Assembly: GCF_900312975.1 (NCBI RefSeq)
Contig: NZ_LT990039.1
Location: forward strand, 2,108,001 to 2,172,000
Origin: Massilistercora timonensis
GTDB lineage: Bacteria; Bacillota; Clostridia; Lachnospirales; Lachnospiraceae
Reading direction: 5' to 3'
Length of the DNA: 64,000 nt
This document shows, piece after piece, positions 26,675 through 35,605 of the stretch. The position numbers and the translations under genes are program-made. The stretch's first letter is position 1. Each line of letters begins with the position of its first letter. The notes under the pieces were generated by a model. That model saw only the letters and a list, made by a program, of their open reading frames with translations. It made no database searches and was not told the DNA's origin.

Positions 26675-26723
26675 TCTTTATCAGAATAAATTTCAGGAAA
26701 AGTTAAAGGAAGCGCTGATCGCA

Positions 26724-28202
26724 GTGCTTCCTACCATCGGGATTGTATTGTTGTTAAGTTTTACCATCGCGCCGATCCCGCCAAGCATTCTGCTTTTGTT
26801 CCTGTTTGGAGCGGCGATGCTGGTGGTTGGCATGATGTTTTTTACCCTGGGCGCAGAGCTTGCCATGTCGCCCATCGGAGAGAAGATCGGGACCAGGATC
26901 GCTCAGTCCAGGAAGCTGGGCGTGGTTCTGCTTCTGTGTTTCATTCTGGGTTTTATCATTACCATATCAGAACCGGATCTGCAGGTGCTGGCAGAGCAGG
27001 TTCCCTCGATCCCCAATGCCATTCTGATCGTGGCGGTGGCGCTGGGGGTGGGAGTCTTTCTCATGGCGGCCATGCTTCGGATGCTTTTTTCCAGAACTTT
27101 ACGTTCTTTATTGATCTTGTTCTATCTGTTTGTTTTTCTCCTGGCCTTCTTCGTGCCAGATGATTTCCTTGCAGTTGCGTTTGATTCCGGCGGGGTGACC
27201 ACCGGTCCTATGACGGTGCCTTTTATCATGGCGCTGGGCGTAGGTTTTGCCGCAGTACGAAGCGATAAGCATGCGGAGGACGATAGTTTCGGACTGGTGG
27301 CGCTTTGCTCCATCGGACCGATCATGGCAGTTTTGCTTTTAGGCTTTTTATACCGGCCGGAGAATACCGGATATACGCCGTCCGAACTTCCGGTGATCCG
27401 GGATTCAGTGGGGCTGTGGCAGTGTTTTGCCCACGGGATCCCTGAGTATATGGGGGAGATCGCGGTGTCTCTTCTGCCGATCGTGCTGTTCTTCGCCATT
27501 TTCCAGGTGATCTCTCTGAAGATCAGGAAGAAGCCTCTTCTGAAGATCGTGATCGGCATGGTCTATACCTATATCGGACTGGTGCTGTTTCTGACGGGAG
27601 TCAACGTTGGCTTTATGCCGGCGGGAAACTATCTGGGCGAGACCATTGCAGGGCTTCCCTACCGGTTTGTCCTGATCCCCATTGGAATGGTGATCGGTTA
27701 CTTTATCGTAAAGGCGGAGCCGGCAGTGTATGTACTGAAGGAACAGGTAGAGGAGATCACTTCCGGGGCGATCTCCGGGGACGCCATGGCGCTGGCGCTG
27801 TCTCTTGGCGTGTCTGCTTCCATCGGGCTTGCCATGATCCGGGTACTTACCGGGATCTCCATCTTCTGGTTTATCCTTCCGGGATATATCCTGGCGCTGG
27901 GGCTGTCCTTCTTTGTGCCGAAGATCTTTACCGCCATAGCCTTTGACTCCGGCGGGGTTGCCTCAGGTCCTATGACGGCTACATTTCTCCTTCCCTTTGC
28001 CATGGGGGCCTGCCAGGCGGTGGGCGGCAATATTGTGCGGGACGCCTTTGGCGTGGTGGCCATGGTGGCCATGACGCCGCTGATCACCCTTCAGGTCATG
28101 GGAGTGATCTATCAGTACCGGTTCGCCTGTGCAAAGAGCAGGGAGGCGGCTGCCGTTCCCTATCTGGATACCTGGGGAGAGGACGATATCATAGAATTGT
28201 AG
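26724..28202 (+). CDS. DUF1538 family membrane protein
   Basis: A 492-residue polytopic membrane protein with about twelve helices and an internal duplication: AFDSGGVTTGPMTVPFIMA (about 151) and AFDSGGVASGPMTATFLLP (about 407). The family is a putative transporter of unknown substrate. GTG 26724 follows aaaggaag at a long 11-base spacing. The frame stays open upstream to 26658 (residues DLYQNKFQEKLKEALIA), and ggaggtg inside pyrD would fit a non-standard start (ATA 26661 or CTG 26664). It is followed 10 bp later by a P-II-like gene, its usual partner. Confidence 0.85.
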   Translation: MLPTIGIVLLLSFTIAPIPPSILLLFLFGAAMLVVGMMFFTLGAELAMSPIGEKIGTRIAQSRKLGVVLLLCFILGFIITISEPDLQVLAEQVPSIPNAILIVAVALGVGVFLMAAMLRMLFSRTLRSLLILFYLFVFLLAFFVPDDFLAVAFDSGGVTTGPMTVPFIMALGVGFAAVRSDKHAEDDSFGLVALCSIGPIMAVLLLGFLYRPENTGYTPSELPVIRDSVGLWQCFAHGIPEYMGEIAVSLLPIVLFFAIFQVISLKIRKKPLLKIVIGMVYTYIGLVLFLTGVNVGFMPAGNYLGETIAGLPYRFVLIPIGMVIGYFIVKAEPAVYVLKEQVEEITSGAISGDAMALALSLGVSASIGLAMIRVLTGISIFWFILPGYILALGLSFFVPKIFTAIAFDSGGVASGPMTATFLLPFAMGACQAVGGNIVRDAFGVVAMVAMTPLITLQVMGVIYQYRFACAKSREAAAVPYLDTWGEDDIIEL

Positions 28203-28212
28203 GAGGAAGAGT

Positions 28213-28902
28213 ATGAACCATATCTATATGCTGGGACTGATCACTAACCGGGGAATGCGGGAACGGTTCCTTCATTTCTTCCGGGAATATCATATCGAGG
28301 TGACGTTCGCTGCCCTGGGAAGAGGAACTGCGGGAAGCGCGCTCCTGGATTACCTGGGCATGGAGGATACAGAGAAAGCGGTTTACTTCGCAGTGATCAC
28401 CCGGGATACCTGGCAGGAACTGAAGAAGGCTCTGTACGCTCGGATGCGGATCGACATTCCGGGACGGGGGATCGCCTTTCTGATCCCGCTGAGCAGCGTG
28501 GGAGGCAAGAAGGTCCTGCAGTATCTTACGGTAGGTCAGAAGATTGAGATCGAGGAGGAGAGCACATTGCAGAATACAGAATATGAATTGCTGGTGGCGA
28601 TCGCCAATTCCGGATACACAGAGGTAATCATGGATGCGGCCAGAAGCGCCCATGCTCCGGGAGGCACGGTCCTTCATGCCAAGGGAACAGGAGCAGAACA
28701 CGCAGAACGGTTCCTGGGGATCAGCCTTGCGGAAGAAAAAGAAATGGTATTTATCGTGGTGAAAGCCGCGCGGAAAAACGCGATTATGCGAGCCATCATG
28801 GAACAGGCCGGAACGGACTCCAAAGCCGGGACGGTTGTATTTTCCCTCCCGGTAACGGAGACAGCCGGCCTGCGCATGATGGAAGAAATGGATGAAGATT
28901 AA
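28213..28902 (+). CDS. P-II-like regulatory protein
   Basis: A 229-residue protein that looks like two ferredoxin-fold P-II units in tandem. The second (about 115-225) is closer to GlnB/GlnK, with LLVAIANSGYTEVIMDAARS and GGTVLHAKGTG. The first is degenerate. Proteins of this kind are found next to DUF1538 membrane proteins and probably gate them, as GlnK gates AmtB, but the signal is unknown. It is last in the pyr-DUF1538 run; its stop overlaps that of the convergent symporter gene by four bases and no terminator is seen between. Confidence 0.83.
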   Translation: MNHIYMLGLITNRGMRERFLHFFREYHIEVTFAALGRGTAGSALLDYLGMEDTEKAVYFAVITRDTWQELKKALYARMRIDIPGRGIAFLIPLSSVGGKKVLQYLTVGQKIEIEEESTLQNTEYELLVAIANSGYTEVIMDAARSAHAPGGTVLHAKGTGAEHAERFLGISLAEEKEMVFIVVKAARKNAIMRAIMEQAGTDSKAGTVVFSLPVTETAGLRMMEEMDED

Positions 28903-30302
28903 TTCCAGAAGTCGGTTTTATCTTTCAGCTGGATATCCGCAGCCTTGAACTCCGGATCCCTGCCTTCTTTTTTCTGCTTCATATAGTCCTGCATGGCCCG
29001 GATGGCAGGTCCTCCCAGGATCAGGATCACCGGAAGGTTGATGAGGGCCATGAGCCCCATCAGGACGTCGGCCATATTCCATACCAGGCCAAATTCCATG
29101 GTGGCTCCTGCCAGTACCACAAGGGCGGCTACGATACGGAAGATGTTGAGAAGGACTTTGCCGGGTTTCCGGCCGCAGAGGAACTGCAGGCCCATCTCCG
29201 CATAGTAGAAGTTGCCGATCAGTGTGGTGAAGGCAAACAGACACAGCGCGATGGTGATGAAGATGGTTCCGAATCCGCCCAGAGAGCTGGAGGCGGCAGC
29301 CTGTACCCAGGGCATTCCCGCCTGCTCTACAGAAGGAGCAGTGCCGGAGCAAAGCAGCATGAACGCGGTGGCGGAACAGATCAGGATGGTATCGATGAAT
29401 ACAGACAGCATCTGGACCAGTCCCTGTTTTACCGGATGAGAGACCGCCGCGCTTGCAGCCGCGTTTGGGGCGGAACCCACACCGGCCTCATTGGAGAACA
29501 GTCCCCGCTTGATACCGTTCATGATACAGGACCCTGCGAATCCGCCGAATATAGCCTGGAAATCAAAGGCATTGCTGAAAATATCCGCAAACATGCCAGG
29601 GATCAGCTGGTAGTGGGTAACTACGATGAAAAGAGCTACCGCCAGGTAGAAGATCCCCATCAAGGGAACCAGGACGCCTGTGATCCGGGAGATCTGCTTG
29701 CTGCCGCCGAAGATGGAGACTGCGAAGATCAGAGCCAGGATCACGCCCACAAGCAGGGGAGTCATCTTGGGATCAAAGAAGCTGTAAGCCCGGAAGGAGT
29801 CGGCAATGTTGAAGGAGGCCACCAGGTTGAATCCGCCCATGTAGGTGCAGATCAGGGTGACTGCGAACAGAACGCCGATCCAGTGCTTCTTAAGCGCTGC
29901 CTGGATATAGTAGGCAGGGCCGCCGTAGGAGCTGCCGTCCTCTGCCCGGTGTTTGTAGATCTGGGCCAGGGTGCTCTCGATGAAAGCAGAGGCGCTTCCA
30001 AGGATGGCGGTCAGCCACATCCAGAATACAGCGCCTGCGCCGCCCAGGCAGATGGCAGTGGAGATACCGGCGATATTTCCGGTTCCCACACGGGAGGCCG
30101 TGGATACCATGAGAGCCTGGAAGGATGAAAGACCGTTCTTGTCATTGCCTGGCTGCGCGACTACCCGCAGGGACTCCACAAACATGCGGAACTGGACAAA
30201 GCGGGTCCGGATGGAGAAATAAATGCCGGCGCCCAGCAGAAGAACGATCAGAATGTAGCTGTACAGAAGATTGCTGATGGTGCTGATGATTTCTGCGAAC
30301 AA
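28899..30302 (-). CDS. Alanine/glycine:sodium symporter (AGCS family)
   Basis: A 467-residue transporter with about eleven helices that imports alanine or glycine with sodium. Family blocks include GTGNIAGISTAICLGG (about 80), GPAYYIQ (about 130) and NEAGVGSAPNAAASA (about 275). A TTG start at 30302 is preferred because gtgagg lies eight bases before it; the upstream ATG at 30338 has no RBS and would be only about six bases from the predicted transcription start. If the ATG is used the protein has 479 residues. Confidence 0.9.
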   Translation of the reverse strand: MFAEIISTISNLLYSYILIVLLLGAGIYFSIRTRFVQFRMFVESLRVVAQPGNDKNGLSSFQALMVSTASRVGTGNIAGISTAICLGGAGAVFWMWLTAILGSASAFIESTLAQIYKHRAEDGSSYGGPAYYIQAALKKHWIGVLFAVTLICTYMGGFNLVASFNIADSFRAYSFFDPKMTPLLVGVILALIFAVSIFGGSKQISRITGVLVPLMGIFYLAVALFIVVTHYQLIPGMFADIFSNAFDFQAIFGGFAGSCIMNGIKRGLFSNEAGVGSAPNAAASAAVSHPVKQGLVQMLSVFIDTILICSATAFMLLCSGTAPSVEQAGMPWVQAAASSSLGGFGTIFITIALCLFAFTTLIGNFYYAEMGLQFLCGRKPGKVLLNIFRIVAALVVLAGATMEFGLVWNMADVLMGLMALINLPVILILGGPAIRAMQDYMKQKKEGRDPEFKAADIQLKDKTDFWN

Positions 30303-30350
30303 AACAAATTCCTCACTTTCTCTTAACTTAGATAACATAAATGCTTAACC

Positions 30351-30379
30351 AGTATATAGTATTTGTAAGATTTTGTCTA
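30351..30379 (-). promoter_or_regulatory. Promoter of the AGCS symporter gene
   Basis: On the - strand TAGACA (30379-30374) and TATACT (30356-30351) with 17 bp between, just outside the left end of repeat copy B. Confidence 0.6.
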
Positions 30380-30383
30380 GGAA

Positions 30384-30819
30384 AATATAGGTTTATCGCA
30401 CTGATTCTGTGAACAAAAATTGCTCAGGGAAGTTCATACAGCCTGCCGATAGAAGCCAGAAAGGTTCGCGAAGAATCCTTAACATCAAAACACCTGCGAT
30501 TTCATAACCAGAGCAATTCGCAGGGAAATCTGATGATTTCCCTGCTCAGGCTCTTCTCAGATTTGACTGGAAGTCAAATCTTCGCATGAAATTGCAGATG
30601 TTTTTCTGTAACGGATTCTAATGCTTCCCTATGATTCTATCGGCAGGCTGTATGCGCTTCCCTGTTCCATATTCTTCCGCAGAATCATCTTGGCAATTCA
30701 AGCCTTTGTCGGGACAGTTGGCGATAAGGCGGGGGCCGGATGATTGCGGAGGTTAAGCGTCAGCCTCGGAGCAATCGCCGGACCCCGCCTCTCGACAAAG
30801 TGCGCGATAAACCTGAATT
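30384..30819 (+). repeat. Structured interspersed repeat, copy B (full form)
   Basis: A 436 bp copy close to A across its whole length, with the same two modules. The left end is weaker (atataggttta) while the right end ends acctgaatt. Stem changes keep or improve pairing: ctgccgatagaa pairs perfectly with ttctatcggcag, where A has ctgctgatagaa/ttctatctgcag. It lies between divergent gene starts (AGCS symporter and the Rpn gene), the only copy not next to a stop codon. Confidence 0.9.
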
Positions 30820-30867
30820 GATAAATGTCCATAAAAATTTTCTTGGCAATTTGTCTATCCTGCCATC

Positions 30868-31041
30868 TTGTCTTTTCTTCTTCCCTCCACTATAATGAAC
30901 AGACAATCCTCTGGAGAATTCTTTTCTCCACCTCAGTCGGATTTCCCGGCTGTCCTTTATTTCCGGCGGTTTCCGCCATTTATTTCCAGACCTTTTTGAG
31001 CTCATTTAAAGGTTGCAGCATGTAGTCTTGTTTCCTATAAT
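30868..31041 (+). promoter_or_regulatory. Two promoter-like sites upstream of the Rpn gene
   Basis: TTGTCT (30868-30873)/TATAAT (30891-30896) and TTGCAG (31013-31018)/TATAAT (31036-31041), each with a 17 bp spacer. The second would give a leader of only about nine bases. The 240 bp between copy B and the gene hold no ORF. Confidence 0.5.
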
Positions 31042-31056
31042 GAAAGTGAGGTACTT

Positions 31057-31968
31057 ATGAATCGACAATTGCATACTCAGGAGGATCTTCATGCGGACCG
31101 CAAGTACAAGGACCGTTTGTTTCGCCTTGTCTTCAGCGACAAGAAGGATCTTCTGGATCTTTATAACGCAGTCAACGGGACCGATTATGACAACCCGGAG
31201 GAATTAGAGGTCAACACACTGGAAAACGTGCTCTATCTTTCCATGAAAAACGACTTGTCCTTCCTCATTGACACAGAGCTGAACCTGTATGAACACCAGA
31301 GCACCTGCAATCCCAACATGCCCATGCGGGGCTTTCTGTACTTTGGGGATCTTTACAGCGCCTATATTGCGCTCCGGGAGATCAATCTCTACAGCAGCAC
31401 GGCCAAGCGGTTTCCCATCCCTCAGCATATCGTCTTCTACAATGGGACCCGGAAGGAACCAGACCGGAAGATCTTAAGGCTTTCCGATCTGTTTGAACAA
31501 TCGGCTACTGATAAGCGTCCCTGCCTGGAATGTGAGACCCTGGTGCTGAACATCAATTACGGCCACAACCGGGAACTGATGGAGAAGTGTCAGAGACTTA
31601 AAGAATACGTCATCTTTGTGGACATGGTGCGGAAGAACCTGGCTGCAGGCGCGCCCCTGGAGGAAGCGGTGACCCGGGCGGCGGACACCTGTATCGATCA
31701 GGGCATACTGGAAGATCTCCTGAAGAAGCAGAAAGCGGAGGTAGTACGGATGGCACTGGAGAATTATGATCTTGAGAAATATGAAAAGGCAATAAAGAAA
31801 GAGAGCTATGAAGAAGGAGTGGCAGATGAACTGGAACATGGGATCTGCCAACTGATCACGACGCTTCGGGAATTCTCAATCGCAAAAGAAGATGTCCTTC
31901 AAAAGCTTCGGGAAAAGTATGACCTGTCTGAAGAAAAGGCAGAAGAATATATGAAAAAATACTGGTAA
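31057..31968 (+). CDS. Rpn family nuclease / PD-(D/E)XK putative transposase
   Basis: A 303-residue protein of the recombination-promoting nuclease family (YhgA-like, PDDEXK_2). The N-terminal nuclease core shows DRLFRLVFSDKKDLLDLYNA (about 20) and FLIDTELNLYEHQS (about 75), the D..E.Q acidic site. The C-terminal third is helical and charged, ending in a YEEGVADELEHG segment typical of the family. Studied Rpn proteins cut DNA and raise RecA-independent recombination; some short internal-start forms act in phage defence. RBS gtgagg. It lies between repeat copies B and D, and its stop codon touches D. Confidence 0.88.
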   Translation: MNRQLHTQEDLHADRKYKDRLFRLVFSDKKDLLDLYNAVNGTDYDNPEELEVNTLENVLYLSMKNDLSFLIDTELNLYEHQSTCNPNMPMRGFLYFGDLYSAYIALREINLYSSTAKRFPIPQHIVFYNGTRKEPDRKILRLSDLFEQSATDKRPCLECETLVLNINYGHNRELMEKCQRLKEYVIFVDMVRKNLAAGAPLEEAVTRAADTCIDQGILEDLLKKQKAEVVRMALENYDLEKYEKAIKKESYEEGVADELEHGICQLITTLREFSIAKEDVLQKLREKYDLSEEKAEEYMKKYW

Positions 31969-32086
31969 ATTCAGGTTTGTCGTGTACTTTGTCGAGGGGC
32001 GGGGGCGGATGATTGTGGAGGTTAAGTGTCAGCCTCGGAGCAATCGCCGGTCCCGCCTCTCGGGAAACATCCCGCCAGGGAATTTA
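31969..32086 (+). repeat. Structured interspersed repeat, short form D (right module only)
   Basis: A 118 bp element with attcaggtttgtcg at the left and gggaattta at the right. It contains only the GC-rich hairpin module (ggcgggggcggatgattg...caatcgccggtcccgcc). It begins directly after the Rpn stop codon TAA (31966-31968), and its last three bases are the complement of the stop codon of the convergent LacI gene (32084-32086), so it fills the whole gap. Confidence 0.85.
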
Positions 32087-33109
32087 TTCTGTGGTCTTCC
32101 GGCGGATGAGGACGGGAGTGATGACCTTGTGGACCGGTTCCTTTAAAGGCGCGGGCCTGCGTTTTTTACGTTCTTCCATCTGAGAAGAAAGCAGTTCCAT
32201 AGCCTTTTGGGCGATGATGGAGATCTGTTGTCCTACCGTACTGATGGGGATGACGGCCTCTTCAGAGATGGGGGAGTTGTCAAACCCGATGATCCGGTAG
32301 GTGTCCGGCAGTTTCCCATATCGCTGGAATAAAAGATTCAGAAGGACGTTTGCGTGAGTATCATTGGGCATGAAAATGCCCTTTTTCTTATTGGGATATT
32401 TTTTCTCCAGCCCATCCAGAAGTTCCAAGATCCTGGTTTTGTTTTCGGTGAAAGAATTCCCCAGATCCGTCAGGATCAGTTCATAGGGGAAACCAGCTTT
32501 TTCACAGGTGTCTACAAAGCCATGGATCCGCCCGGAAGAGGGAATGGAGTCGGGAATATCCGCGTTTACATGGATCAGGACGTCGCACTGGATTTCCTGA
32601 AGGAGGCTTGCAGCCTGAACGCCTCCCATATAGTTGTCAGTGTTGACGCTGGAGATGTACTGGTCCTCCCGTTCAATGCCCACAACGGGAATGTTGTAGG
32701 AGGCAAGTTCCCTGGAAGAGATGGTAGGACTTAAGATGATCATGCCTTCAATATTGTAGGCAAGAAGTTCTTCAATATATCTGCGTTCAATATTCGCCTT
32801 GGCATTTCCGGCAAAAACAAGGAATTTATAGCCAAAAGATTCATAAGTGTCCAGAAGCTGGTTGAGCATTTCTGAATAGTAATGCATATAAAGATTGGGG
32901 ACGATCACGCCTACGAATTCTGTTCTGCCGCTGGCCAGGATCCGTCCCACTTTGTTTTCTTTATAATCCAGCGCTACCAGCGCGTCCGCGATCTTCTGCT
33001 GATTTTCCAGAGTAAGGGAATCAGGATCGTTAAAATATCGGGATATGGTGGTTTTTGAAAAATTTGTATAAGCGGCGATATCCGCAAAGGTTACTTTCTT
33101 TGATTTCAT
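32084..33109 (-). CDS. LacI family transcriptional regulator of the sucrose/fructan cluster
   Basis: A 341-residue repressor. The LacI helix-turn-helix is at residues 5-55 (VTFADIAAYTNFSKTTISRYFNDP) and the periplasmic-binding-like sugar sensor follows (60-330). ATG 33109 is chosen because it opens with the helix-turn-helix and has aaggaaggcaa upstream; the longer frame has no family similarity. It is divergent from the ABC/GH32 operon, and accggt-type palindromes lie at both promoters, so it probably represses both itself and the operon until a fructoside or related sugar binds. Confidence 0.93.
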   Translation of the reverse strand: MKSKKVTFADIAAYTNFSKTTISRYFNDPDSLTLENQQKIADALVALDYKENKVGRILASGRTEFVGVIVPNLYMHYYSEMLNQLLDTYESFGYKFLVFAGNAKANIERRYIEELLAYNIEGMIILSPTISSRELASYNIPVVGIEREDQYISSVNTDNYMGGVQAASLLQEIQCDVLIHVNADIPDSIPSSGRIHGFVDTCEKAGFPYELILTDLGNSFTENKTRILELLDGLEKKYPNKKKGIFMPNDTHANVLLNLLFQRYGKLPDTYRIIGFDNSPISEEAVIPISTVGQQISIIAQKAMELLSSQMEERKKRRPAPLKEPVHKVITPVLIRRKTTE

Positions 33110-33142
33110 CGATATTGCCTTCCTTTTTGTAAATAGATATCT

Positions 33143-33209
33143 GACGGTTACAGTATAGCAGAGAAATCTGTTTGAAATCAATAAAGTAACCGGTAACAAA
33201 ACCGGTTTT
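33143..33209 (-). promoter_or_regulatory. LacI gene promoter and operators
   Basis: On the - strand TTGATT (33181-33176) and TATACT (33157-33152), 18 bp apart. gacggttac (33143-33151) sits next to the -10, and gtaaccggtaac plus aaaccggtttt (33186-33209) lie just upstream of the -35. Confidence 0.6.
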
Positions 33210-33271
33210 GTGAAAGTTGTACAGAAAAAGGAATGGGAAAATGGAAGAAGTGACGAAAGTGCTTTTTCCTG

Positions 33272-33300
33272 TTGACAGTCAGGCATTTCCGTTCTATGAT
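33272..33300 (+). promoter_or_regulatory. Promoter of the sucrose/fructo-oligosaccharide operon
   Basis: Perfect TTGACA (33272-33277), 17 bp, TATGAT (33295-33300). Confidence 0.85.
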
Positions 33301-33310
33301 TTCTATAAAA

Positions 33311-33346
33311 GAACCGGTTACTTAACCGGTAACAAAAACGGTTACA
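33311..33346 (+). promoter_or_regulatory. LacI-type operators over the operon transcription start
   Basis: Three related sites follow the -10: gaaccggttac, ttaaccggtaac and aaaacggttac. The first spans the expected transcription start, the usual place for LacI repression. Confidence 0.7.
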
Positions 33347-33376
33347 ATGGATTGTTATGAAGAAGGAGGAGATGAA

Positions 33377-34699
33377 ATGAGAAAGCGTTTGCTGTGCCTG
33401 CTGGGGATTCTTTTTGCTGTGTCGGTCCTTGCAGGCTGTCAGCAGAAAGATCCGGAACCCGGCGAGGTGGCAGGATATGATGAAGGTGAAGAATATCTTT
33501 CCATCTGGGTCCACTCAATCGAAGACACTGAGGAAGGACAGGCATACAGAGAGTCTGTAGACAGTTTTAATGAGGCATATGACGGAACTTATTTTGCGGA
33601 TATCGAGTTTGTGCCCAGGAATGACAGTGGAGGCGGTTACTCAGATAAGGTAAATGCTTCTGTTATGGCAGGAGGGCTTCCGGATGTGCTTACGGTGGAC
33701 GGCCCGAATATATCTGCTTATGCGGCCAACGGGATCATCCAGCCACTGGCAGATCTAACTGAGGAGGAAGAAAGTGAATATCTTCCCTCCATCATCGAAC
33801 AGGGAACGGTAGATGATGACCTGTATGCCCTGGGCGTAATGGAGTCCAGTGTAGGCCTTTACTACAATAAGGACATTCTTGAGGAGGCGGGGATCGAAGT
33901 GCCGGACAGCGATCATCCCTGGACCTGGTCAGAGTTTACAGACATCCTTGAGGAACTGAAGCCGCTGATGGAGGAAAAGGACGGATATCCGCTGGATATG
34001 ACCTTCCCGGTAGGCGAGACCAGTATTTATTACTTTGCCCCCTTTGTCTGGTCCGGCGGCGGGGAACTGGTCAGCGACGACGGCCTTACGGCGGACGGAT
34101 ACTTCAACTCAGAGCAGACGGCCGCGGCCATGGAGTATTTCCGGTCTGTGGTTGAAAATGGCTATATGTCAGAGGCTCCCATCGATCACTTGTTTGAAAG
34201 CGGCCGGGCTGCATTTAAGTTTGACGGCGCATGGGAAGTCAATACAGTTTACAACAGCTATCCGGATCTTGATCTGGGAGTCGCGCCCTATGTGGTCAGC
34301 GACGACTGGGACGGCGGAAGGTATACGCCCACAGGCTCCTGGGCATTTGCGGCTTCATCTGAGACAGAAGATATCGAAGGCGCCACAGAGCTGGTCAAAT
34401 GGATGAGCGGCGTGGACAGCGGGATAAGGATCTGGGAAATGGCGAAGAGTTTCCCGTCTACCTACAAGGCATTTGAGAATATCGATGTGTTCCAGACGGA
34501 CGAGAACTACAAGGCTTTGTACGACCAGTTGAGCAATTACGGACATCCGCGGCCGAAGACCCCGGCTTATCCCCAGGTGAGCACTTCTTTCCAGGAAGTA
34601 CTGGAGAGTGTGGCGCTGGGCGGAAAGGACACACAGGAAGAGCTTGACAAGGCTGTGGAACGGATCAACTCGAAATTGGAACGTTATGCGAGGGAATAA
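33377..34699 (+). CDS. ABC sugar transporter solute-binding lipoprotein
   Basis: A 440-residue family 1 (MalE-like) binding protein. ATG 33377 follows agaaggaggag and opens a lipoprotein signal ending VLAGC (Cys19 or so). The body has SVDSFNEAYDGTYF and the conserved SWAFAASSETEDIEGATELVKW region. It catches the sugar outside the membrane and delivers it to the two permeases encoded next. Substrate is inferred from the GH32 gene and LacI context as sucrose or fructo-oligosaccharide. A 3-base gap to the first permease shows cotranscription. Confidence 0.93.
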   Translation: MRKRLLCLLGILFAVSVLAGCQQKDPEPGEVAGYDEGEEYLSIWVHSIEDTEEGQAYRESVDSFNEAYDGTYFADIEFVPRNDSGGGYSDKVNASVMAGGLPDVLTVDGPNISAYAANGIIQPLADLTEEEESEYLPSIIEQGTVDDDLYALGVMESSVGLYYNKDILEEAGIEVPDSDHPWTWSEFTDILEELKPLMEEKDGYPLDMTFPVGETSIYYFAPFVWSGGGELVSDDGLTADGYFNSEQTAAAMEYFRSVVENGYMSEAPIDHLFESGRAAFKFDGAWEVNTVYNSYPDLDLGVAPYVVSDDWDGGRYTPTGSWAFAASSETEDIEGATELVKWMSGVDSGIRIWEMAKSFPSTYKAFENIDVFQTDENYKALYDQLSNYGHPRPKTPAYPQVSTSFQEVLESVALGGKDTQEELDKAVERINSKLERYARE

Positions 34700-34702
34700 G
34701 AG

Positions 34703-35605
34703 ATGAGAAGAAAAAATTCAATCATGGGAATGGCATTTTTCGGACCTGCGCTGGTGCTGCTGACGCTGTTTTTGTTCCTGCCGATGCTGCTTACCTTTGG
34801 ATTCAGCTTTACCGATTATTTTGCGCTGAATCCGGAGCTGACACATTTCGTAGGCCTGGAAAATTATATCAACATTTTTAAAGACGATCTTTTTGTACAG
34901 TCGTTCTTAAATACCGTAAAATTTGTAGTTATCATCGTGCCGCTGCAGTGCGGCGGCGCTCTGCTCCTGGCGCTTGCCATCAATAAGGCGGCCCACTGCA
35001 AGAAATATTTTAAAGTGGCGTTTTTCGTGCCGGTAGTTATGTCGCTTGCAGTTGTGTCCACGCTGTGGATGCAGATCTACAGCCCGGAAGGGATCCTGAA
35101 TACGCTGCTGGCAAATGTGGGGATTGATACCCAGCCCTTTATCCACAGCGCGGATCAGGCGCTGCCGTCCATTGCTATCATGAGCGTATGGCAGGGCGTG
35201 GGCTACCAGATGATCATTTTCCTGGGAGGTCTGCAGAACATCAGTCCTGCGCTCTATGAAGCGGCAGAGATGGATCACGCTACCGCCTGGCAGAAATTCA
35301 AGGATATTACTCTGCCGGAATTAAAACCACTGTGCGTGTTTGTGTTCATCACTGTTACCATCGGCGCGTTCCGGATGCTGGTACAGCCTATGGTCATGAC
35401 AGGCGGCGGACCGGATCATTCTACTTACACGCTGGTATATGATATTTACGAGACGGGTACAGTCAACTGGGAGATGGGCCTGGCGTCCACAATGGCCATT
35501 GTATTTACGATATTTGTGGTAGTCCTGACGATCATCCAGAATATGCTGACAAAGGATAAGGAAGGAGGAGAAAAGCATGTTCACAAAAAAGCAAAGGCGA
35601 ATTAA
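34703..35605 (+). CDS. ABC sugar transporter permease (MalF-like)
   Basis: A 300-residue permease with six helices. The EAA loop EAAEMDHATAWQKFKDITLPELKP (split near residues 190-213) contacts the ATPase. It belongs to the carbohydrate uptake 1 (CUT1) family. Its 3' end overlaps the next permease gene by 29 bases and carries that gene's RBS (gaaggaggag). Confidence 0.94.
   Translation: MRRKNSIMGMAFFGPALVLLTLFLFLPMLLTFGFSFTDYFALNPELTHFVGLENYINIFKDDLFVQSFLNTVKFVVIIVPLQCGGALLLALAINKAAHCKKYFKVAFFVPVVMSLAVVSTLWMQIYSPEGILNTLLANVGIDTQPFIHSADQALPSIAIMSVWQGVGYQMIIFLGGLQNISPALYEAAEMDHATAWQKFKDITLPELKPLCVFVFITVTIGAFRMLVQPMVMTGGGPDHSTYTLVYDIYETGTVNWEMGLASTMAIVFTIFVVVLTIIQNMLTKDKEGGEKHVHKKAKAN

Noticed and set aside
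30760..31005. Frames inside the GC-rich hairpin of repeat copies (also at 39286-39849) that give similar short Ser/Arg-rich peptides
   Set aside because: They arise from the repeat sequence, lack ribosome sites and run antisense through structured DNA or through galT.
33110..33514. N-terminal extension of the LacI regulator to 476 residues
   Set aside because: The extension crosses the divergent promoter and operators and starts within the binding-protein gene; the helix-turn-helix begins at 33109.
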